A stretch of DNA of 52,507 nt from the NCBI GenBank assembly GCA_023512475.1, contig JAILZL010000019.1, forward strand, positions 1 through 52,507, read 5' to 3'. The stretch comes from Syntrophobacterales bacterium. GTDB taxonomy: Bacteria; Desulfobacterota; Desulfobaccia; Desulfobaccales; 0-14-0-80-60-11. Below are positions 43,991 to 50,400 of the stretch, piece by piece. The position numbers were made by a program, and so were the translations under genes. Position 1 is the stretch's first letter. Each line of letters begins with the position of its first letter. The notes under the pieces were generated by a model that saw only the letters and a program-made list of their open reading frames with translations, searched no databases and was not told where the DNA came from.

Positions 43991-44395
43991 CTAGGGCCGG
44001 TCGCCCGTTTTCAGGGCCGCCTCGATCTCCTCGGCGGCGTAATAACGCTTGCCGGCGCTGAGGATGGCCACCGGTTGGAAACCCTCATCCTCCCGGCCGC
44101 CGCTCTCCCGGGTGAAGTGATAATAACGCCACACCCGCCCGGTTTTCAGGTCAGCGAGAAAGACGTGCTTGCCGTCGGTGATCATCTGGAAGCGGCCTCC
44201 CAGGGTCTGGGTGGCGCTCACCCGGGCCGCCTCTCCCCGGCCGGCCTCCACGGTCAGGGGCCGGGCGCTCACCGCCTGGGTCACCTGCCGCGCCACCTCA
44301 CCCTTCATCACCGGGCCCCACAGCCAAAAGACGCTGGCCCCGCCGGCGCCCACCAGCAGCGCCAGCACATAGCCCCAGCCCCGGTTTCTGGCCAT
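43991..44395 (-). CDS. Hypothetical membrane-anchored protein
   Basis: 134 residues from ATG 44395. A single N-terminal helix (WGYVLALLVGAGGASVFWLWG, about 5-25) acts as a signal anchor. The exported part is a small beta-rich domain (LGGRFQMITDGKHVFLADLKTGRVWRYYHF), suggestive of a beta-propeller blade or strand pair, and it ends GKRYYAAEEIEAALKTGDRP. No family is recognised. GAGGAGGGGGAGGG precedes the ATG. Repeat copy B starts right after the stop codon. Confidence 0.65.
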   Translation of the reverse strand: MARNRGWGYVLALLVGAGGASVFWLWGPVMKGEVARQVTQAVSARPLTVEAGRGEAARVSATQTLGGRFQMITDGKHVFLADLKTGRVWRYYHFTRESGGREDEGFQPVAILSAGKRYYAAEEIEAALKTGDRP

Positions 44396-44607
44396 CCCTC
44401 CCCCTCCTCGTTGGCGCCGCCCGTCTCCGGGTTTGGGAGCCGGTGGCGGCTGCTGCACGCGGTTTTACGGTCCCGGGTGAAGCCCCGGTTTTCTTCGCCT
44501 GTCCCTTGCCTTGGCCGCCACATGTGCGACAATGGTCCCGTCATTATATTCCATATCAAGCGGCCCGCCGGCTCCGCGCCGGCTGGGGTTCGCGCTGCAG
44601 ACGCCCC

Positions 44608-45246
44608 ATGCCCCCGTATGCCGCCCTGGCCTTCGATTTGGGAAATGTGCTCATTCAGGTGGACCACGGCCGTTTCTGCCGGCGGCTGGCGAAGATGGCC
44701 GGCCTGGATGCCGCTGAGGTCTACGCCCGCATCCTTGACCGCGGCCTGGAGCCGGCCTTCGACTGCGGCCGCCTGAGCCCGGAGGAATTCTACCGCCAGG
44801 TGCTGGCCTGCGTCCCGGCCCCCCTGCCCTACTCCGAGTTCTGCCGCCTCTGGTGCGACATCTTCGCGCCTTGGCCGGAGATGGAGGAGGTGCTTGTCCG
44901 CCTGAAGAACCGGATGCCCCTCTTTTTAGTCTCCAACACCAACGCCCTGCACTTTCCCTATATCTGGGGGCGTTTCCCCCAGATCCATGGTTTTGCGGGC
45001 TATATCCTGTCGTATCGGGTGGGGAGCCGCAAACCGGAACCCGGCTTTTATCAGGCCCTCCTCCGGGAACTTCCCTGTCCCCCCCCGGCCTGCCTCTTCA
45101 TTGACGACAAGCTCCCCTTCGTGGAGGCGGCCCGTGGCCATGGACTTGCGGCCTGGCATTTTCAGGCCCCCCCGGGCCTGATCCGGCACTTGGAGGAGGC
45201 GGGGGTGCTGCCGCCGGCGGACCCCTCACCCGGCCCCTGGGGGTGA
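44608..45246 (+). CDS. HAD-superfamily phosphatase (YihX-like)
   Basis: 212 residues. The nucleophile motif is ALAFDLGNVLIQVD (D10), motif II lies near LFLVSNTNALH, the lysine motif is GSRKPEPGFYQALL, and the second acidic pair is LFIDDKLPFVEAARGHGLAAWHF. The DLGN form at the nucleophile is typical of YihX-type sugar-phosphate phosphatases. The substrate is unknown. ATG 44608 gives the motif close to the start. The gene end overlaps the end of the convergent ribF by 21 bases. Confidence 0.88.
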   Translation: MPPYAALAFDLGNVLIQVDHGRFCRRLAKMAGLDAAEVYARILDRGLEPAFDCGRLSPEEFYRQVLACVPAPLPYSEFCRLWCDIFAPWPEMEEVLVRLKNRMPLFLVSNTNALHFPYIWGRFPQIHGFAGYILSYRVGSRKPEPGFYQALLRELPCPPPACLFIDDKLPFVEAARGHGLAAWHFQAPPGLIRHLEEAGVLPPADPSPGPWG

Positions 45247-46179
45247 GCCGGCCGCCCGCCCCTGAAGGAGCCCCCGGGCCTGGGCGATGTCCGCCCGGAT
45301 CTGGGCCGCCAGGTCCCCCAGCGACGGAAAACGCCGCTCCTCCCGGAGCCGGGCCACAAAATCCACTTCCAGGCGCTCCCCGTAGAGATCGCCGGTAAAA
45401 TCCAGGAGGTGCACCTCCAGGGTCAACTCCTGATTGTCAAAGGTGGGGCAGGTGCCGATGTTGGCCACCGCCGGGTAGGTCCGCCCCTGCCGGTGGGTCA
45501 GGACCGCATAGATGCCCGAGGCGGGGAGGATGTCGTTGTCCGGTTCCAGGTTGGCGGTGGCGATCCCCAAAAGCTTGGCCCCCCGGCCCTTGCCCGGCAC
45601 TACCCGGCCCTCCACCCGGTAAGGCCGCCCCAGCAGCTGGGCGGCCTCGACCACCTTGCCCAGCCGCAGCATGGCCCGAATGAGAGAGCTGGAGACCACC
45701 GCGCCGTTCACCTCCACCGCCCAGACCACCTGCACGGTGAAGCCCAGGGTGCGGCCCAGGTCCTGGAGCAGCTCCAGGTTGCCCTCCCGGTCTTTGCCGA
45801 AGCGGTAGTCATAGCCCACCACCACCTCCCGGGCGCTGAGGCGCTCCCAGAAATACCGGCGCACGAACTCCCGGGCCGGCAGCTCGGCGAATTCCCGGGT
45901 GAAGGGCAGCACCACCACGCCGGCCATGCCGGCCTCCTCCAGGAGGCGGCATTTCTGGGCCGGCGTGGTGAGAAGGGGCAGCTCCAGCTCCGGCCGCAGC
46001 ACCCGCAACGGGTGGGGGTCAAAAGTCACGGCCACGGGCTGGCAGTCCAGCTCCCGGGCCCGCTTCACCACCCGGGAGAGGATGGCCCGGTGGCCCAGGT
46101 GCACGCCGTCGAAATTGCCGATGGTGAGCACGGTGCGGGAAAAGGGCCCCTTGCCCGGGGGCAGATCATAGAGGACCAT
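45226..46179 (-). CDS. ribF: Bifunctional riboflavin kinase / FAD synthetase
   Basis: 317 residues. The N-terminal FMN adenylyltransferase half has TIGNFDGVHLGHRAIL and GYDYRFGKDREGN. The C-terminal flavokinase half has PYRVEGRVVPGKGRGAKLLGIATANLEP and GIYAVLTH. It makes FMN and FAD. ATG 46179 is preferred: an in-frame ATG at 46218 lies against a TATAAT-like -10 (46219-46224), so that ATG would fall before the start of the transcript. Confidence 0.96.
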   Translation of the reverse strand: MVLYDLPPGKGPFSRTVLTIGNFDGVHLGHRAILSRVVKRARELDCQPVAVTFDPHPLRVLRPELELPLLTTPAQKCRLLEEAGMAGVVVLPFTREFAELPAREFVRRYFWERLSAREVVVGYDYRFGKDREGNLELLQDLGRTLGFTVQVVWAVEVNGAVVSSSLIRAMLRLGKVVEAAQLLGRPYRVEGRVVPGKGRGAKLLGIATANLEPDNDILPASGIYAVLTHRQGRTYPAVANIGTCPTFDNQELTLEVHLLDFTGDLYGERLEVDFVARLREERRFPSLGDLAAQIRADIAQARGLLQGRAAGSPPGAG

Positions 46180-46276
46180 AGAAAGTGCGTCACCGCCTCT
46201 TGACGAATGTACCCGCATATTATAATGTGAATGTGTGGAATTTGCCAGGCTGTGAGCCGGCGGGTTCCCAAGCCCG

Positions 46277-46363
46277 GCCGAAGTGGCGGAACTGGTAGAC
46301 GCGCTAGGTTCAGGGTCTAGTGGGCGCAGGCCTGTCCGGGTTCGAGTCCCGGCTTCGGCACCA
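46277..46363 (+). tRNA. tRNA-Leu (anticodon CAG), CCA encoded
   Basis: 87 bases, a class II tRNA with a long variable arm. The acceptor stem GCCGAAG pairs with CTTCGGC, then discriminator A and CCA. The D arm is GGCGGAACTGGTAGACGC. The anticodon arm is CTAGG-TTCAGGG-TCTAG with CAG in the loop, and the T arm GGGTTCGAGTCCC. Upstream, TATAAT (46221-46226) with TTGACG about 15 bases before it is a likely promoter. A tyrosine integrase gene begins seven bases past the CCA on the other strand, marking the tRNA as an attachment site. Confidence 0.97.
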
Positions 46364-46369
46364 ATGATT

Positions 46370-47233
46370 TCAAGGGGTTACGGCCATGGGCCGTGACCCT
46401 TTTTCTTCTGCGGCGGGTTTGGTGAATATATTGGTGAATAAGCTTCCATATTTCCCAATGGCCTTCCGTTTGTGATCCTGGGCCAGGTGGGCGTAACGCA
46501 AGGTCGTGCGGATATCTCGGTGTCCTAAAAGGTCCTTCACCGTGGCCAGGTCCACCCCGTTCATCACCAGATGGCTCCCCACCGTATGCCGCAGGGTGTG
46601 GATGGTCACGTCCAGAAGCCCTGCCTTTTTTACCGCCAGGCGGAATCCGGAGTAAATGTCCCGATAAGGGCGGCCGTCCTCCTTGCAGAACACATACTCA
46701 CTCTCAGGGTGCCGGGGCAACCCGGCCAGAAGCTGCACCGCCTCCGCCGCCAGGGGAAGCCGCAGATCCCGGCCCCCCTTTGCCTCCTCCGCCGGAATAT
46801 GCAGAGAAGCGTGGGCCAAGTCAATCTGGCTCCACTTCAGGTTGAGCACGTTGGCCTTACGCAGGCCCGTAAGCAAGGCAAACTCCATCATGGCCCGCTG
46901 ATGGGCAGGAAGGTGGGCCAGAAAACGAGCGATCTCCTCATGGCTCAGGAACCTGTTCCGTTGACGGGTTTTGCGGAAAAGCTTCACCGGCTTGGCGGGG
47001 TTTCCCTTCATCAACCCCCATTCCATGGCTTTGGTAAACATGTGCTTCAGACAGGCCAGCTCCCGGTCCACCTCAGTAAAGCCGGTTTCCTTGCTTCGCT
47101 CGGCCTTCCACCGTTCCACTAACCAGGGGGAGATGTCCACCAGCCGCCTGGGACCGAAAAACCGGGTGACTTGATTAATGTAATGGCGTTTGTTCACCTC
47201 GTAGGATTTGAATATTTCATAGTCCTCCCTCAC
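46370..47233 (-). CDS. Tyrosine recombinase (phage-type integrase)
   Basis: 287 residues. The catalytic residues are all present: Arg125 (TGLRKANVLNLKW), Lys152 (AKGGRDLRLP), His212-x2-Arg215 (HTLRHT), His238 (LLGHRDIRTT) and Tyr247 (LRYAHL). The core-binding domain fills about 10-90. The usual arm-binding N-terminal domain is absent: the protein starts with GTG at 47233 directly at the core-binding part, with an in-frame stop a few codons upstream. It is therefore either a short form or N-terminally clipped. The C-terminus ends inside the tRNA-Leu terminator, as expected for an element inserted in this tRNA. DNA upstream of it is AT-rich, unlike the rest of the window. Confidence 0.92.
   Translation of the reverse strand: MREDYEIFKSYEVNKRHYINQVTRFFGPRRLVDISPWLVERWKAERSKETGFTEVDRELACLKHMFTKAMEWGLMKGNPAKPVKLFRKTRQRNRFLSHEEIARFLAHLPAHQRAMMEFALLTGLRKANVLNLKWSQIDLAHASLHIPAEEAKGGRDLRLPLAAEAVQLLAGLPRHPESEYVFCKEDGRPYRDIYSGFRLAVKKAGLLDVTIHTLRHTVGSHLVMNGVDLATVKDLLGHRDIRTTLRYAHLAQDHKRKAIGKYGSLFTNIFTKPAAEEKGSRPMAVTP
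46375..46404 (+). terminator. Terminator of tRNA-Leu, inside the integrase 3' end
   Basis: The 11-bp stem GGGTTACGGCC / GGCCGTGACCC (one G-T pair) with a three-base loop is followed by TTTTTCTTC. It also encodes the last residues of the integrase on the other strand. Confidence 0.85.
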
Positions 47234-47442
47234 AATTAGAGATTATGCGGGTTTTGTATAAATTGATTGCATAGAATACTTCGCTACCATTAATATACTC
47301 CAGCTTTCGCCCATTGCTGGACCACTGCTTGAGAATGAGGATTTAACGGAAAAATAAGACACATGGGAAGTCTTTTCTTGCTATGAGGTTAAGATCAGAA
47401 AAAAATGGAATATGCAATAATGGCACTTCATCATTTGAGTTG
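47234..47442 (-). other. AT-rich gap with possible gene debris
   Basis: 209 bases of clearly lower GC than the surroundings. On the minus strand two protein-like stretches can be read in different frames without start codons: about 32 residues after the helicase stop (NSNDEVPLLHIPFFSDLNLI), then about 38 residues (WSSNGRKLEYINGSEVFYAI). They may be remnants of one gene broken by a frameshift. I cannot name it. The integrase promoter should also lie here. Confidence 0.35.
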
Positions 47443-50400
47443 TTAATAGAAAATATGCTCAAGTTGGTTGATCTGTTCCGAGAGTGAAGCATCATTTTTG
47501 ACCACCATTACCCGATAGCCTTTTTCCTCCAAGGCTTCCCTCTTTTTCCTGTCCTCCTCGGCCTGGCGGGGGTTATCATGGGCGGGGCCGTCGATGAAGA
47601 TGCAGACGCCCGGAAGCTTCCCCCGCTGATAATAAAAATCGACTTGGACCGCCAGGTCGCTCTCCGGGCAATATTGGGCATAATCGGGAAGCCTTAATTT
47701 GTTGGCATAAAGATAATCCAAAAATTTTCTTTCCAGGGAAGAAGCGGGGTCCAGGCGCCGGATCAACCACTGGTATTGTTCGTCATATGTCCGCCCCCCG
47801 GAGAAAGGGATGATTTCCGCCCGGCTCAGCTTAAAAAGGAATTCTTTCACCAGACTCCGGTCAATGAACCGGTGATCCAGCTGGTTGGCATAGCTGAGGA
47901 GGCAGTCATAGCAGGCCCGCCCGCACGGCTCCTTCTTATCCTCCACATCCTCCCCGGTTTCCGGGTCATAATGGCAGATTCTCAGGGCCTCCCGTGCCAC
48001 CCGGGCCAAGGCGGTCTTCTCCTTGAGCATTCGCTCCCAGACACCGGTGCCCCCTTCGGCCGCCTCCCAAAGGAGGATTCTCTGGTGCTCCCCCTGACCC
48101 AGCAGCTCCACCGCCACTTCCTGTTCTTCTATCTGATACAGAACCTGGAGGCCCCGCTGCAGGGCAAAGGAGAAAGTTTTGAGGAAGGCCGGATCTGAGG
48201 CTTCGGGCGTCAGGGGCCGCAGGAACAGGAGATTGCGGGTATCAGTCACATACGGTTTCACCCCGGAAATGATCTGGCTCCGGGCTTGGCCCCCGGGTCC
48301 ATGCTCCGATAGGTCCTCTATCCTTCCCACCCACGACCCGCTGCGGCTCTCCAGAACAAAGCCATTGCGCTCCGGAGACCGCCGCCAGCCGTGGTTGATG
48401 CGCCACAATTCGGCTTGGGGGATATAGGTTACCTCCAGGAGGAGGGCTCCCTCTCCCTGTCCCTTGACCGTGCAGGTTGTAGCCTCGGTCCCGGAGGGAA
48501 ACCAAAAGTGGGTGGTGAGGTGATACCCTTCCCGGGCCCGCTCTTCCTCTTCGGCGGTGATGCGCAGCCAGCGTGACGTCCTGACCGTGGGCTGATCGAA
48601 CAGCCTCTGGGGGAATTGGCTGGTGGCGGCATCCAGCAGGGTCTGGCAATATCTGCACCGGTCCGCCCGGGCTTCATCCCGGGGGTGAATAAAGCCGCAC
48701 TTCAGGCAGAGTTTCGCCCGGGAGAGGCGGCGCTCCAGCCCGCCGGCGGGAATGAGGCAGGCGCTCACCCGGTGTTTGCGGCCCTCGTGATAGATGAGGT
48801 TCAGCGGCCCGAACTCCGCCAATCCCAGGAAGCGGGGCCGATCGATACTTTCCCGCTGCTCCCCGGTCCACACCAGGGCCCGCAGCGGCAGGCGGGGGAA
48901 GTTGTAACCGGGCAGGAAGCCTTCGGTGGCCAGATAGCGATAGGGATAAAAATCCGATTCTGTATAGGCCTCCCCCCGATTGAGGAGCAGATCAATCTCC
49001 CGCAGGGCCTCGTTTTCCCGCTGCTTGGCCCGCTCCCGCTCCTCCCGGTTCTGGCGGGGATGGTCAATGGCGCGCCGAGCCTCGTCGCGCTGCTCGATGG
49101 CCGCCTGATATAATTCCCGCCAGCGGTCCAGGGCCCGATCCAGGGCCTGGGGGGCCTGTTGCACCACGTCCGCCAGCCATTTAGGGCTGTACCAGGAGGA
49201 GGCGGTCACGGGCGGTCCCACCAGCTCCACCACCTGGCGGCAGGCGGTGAGGATTTTCTCCTTTTTGTCCTCGGAAATCTCCAGGTCGGCGGCCACTTCC
49301 GGCAACAAGGGGTATCCCGGGCTCTCGAGATCCAAAAGATCGGCCATGGACCTTCTCAGATCCAGACCCAGGCAGGCCAGCCAGACGGAATGCAGATGCG
49401 CCTCCAAAAGGTCCCGATGGCCCAGGTCCATCCGGGGCGGGGCCACCGCCCCCGCAATCATCTGGGTGCGGCGGCGGAAAAAGTAATGGTCATGGGCGTT
49501 GCCGTAACTGCTGAAGACGATAACCAGGGCCGGCCGGCCCCCCCGGCCCGCCCGGCCGCTCCGTTGGGCGTAATTGGCCGGGGTGGGAGGGATATTCCGC
49601 AGATGCACCACCCCCAGGTCGGCGATATCCACCCCCAGCTCCATGGTGGGGGAGCAGAAAAGGGAGGCTAATTGCCCCTGGCGGAAAAGCTCCTCCCGCT
49701 CCTGGCGTTTTCCCCCCTGCACCTGACCGGTGTGCTCCTTGCCGGTGATCCCCGCCAAAAAGCGGGCCTGGCTTTCATAAAGCCGCCGGAAATAGCGGTT
49801 GGCTTCCCGGGTGAGCCCCTCCGGGCGGCGAAGATACAAGGCCTTGGCCCGCACCGGATCCGGTCCCGGCGCCGCTCCCGTGCTCTTTTCCCAGATCAAG
49901 GCATCGCCCCGGATCTGGACGCCGAAGTCCCGCCCCTCCCGGCGGATGACGGTGAGGATGTGCCCCTTCAGCACTGCCACCAGGTGACGGATCAGCTCTT
50001 CCACCTCAGCGGCCGTGAGATCCTCCTCTATCCCCCAGGTATGACGGGACCGGAGGTAACGCCCGATTGCGGAGCGAAACCCCAGCCCCACACCCTCGCC
50101 CCGGTTGACCGCCACCCCGGGAAGAATCGCCACCGCACTCTGACGCAACCGTTCATTATTTTCAAAGCACCACGGTTCCCGAAGAGAGTCATTCACCCGG
50201 CGCACCAGGGAGCGGGTATGCTCCTCCTCCAAAAGGTCAGTGGCCAGCACCAGCCGGCTGCGCAGGTGGTCCAGCACCGCCCGCAGCACCTCCTCCCGTT
50301 TGTCTCCGGACACCCGGGAGGCCGCCGGCGCGCCGCGCCAGAGAGCGTCATCCCGGGCCAGTTCCTGCAAACCGGCATAATTAAGGCGCAAAAGCCCGCA

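Noticed and set aside
46180-46218. Earlier ATG for ribF at 46218
   Set aside because: It sits directly beside a TATAAT -10 element, so it would be outside the transcript; the family start is at 46179.
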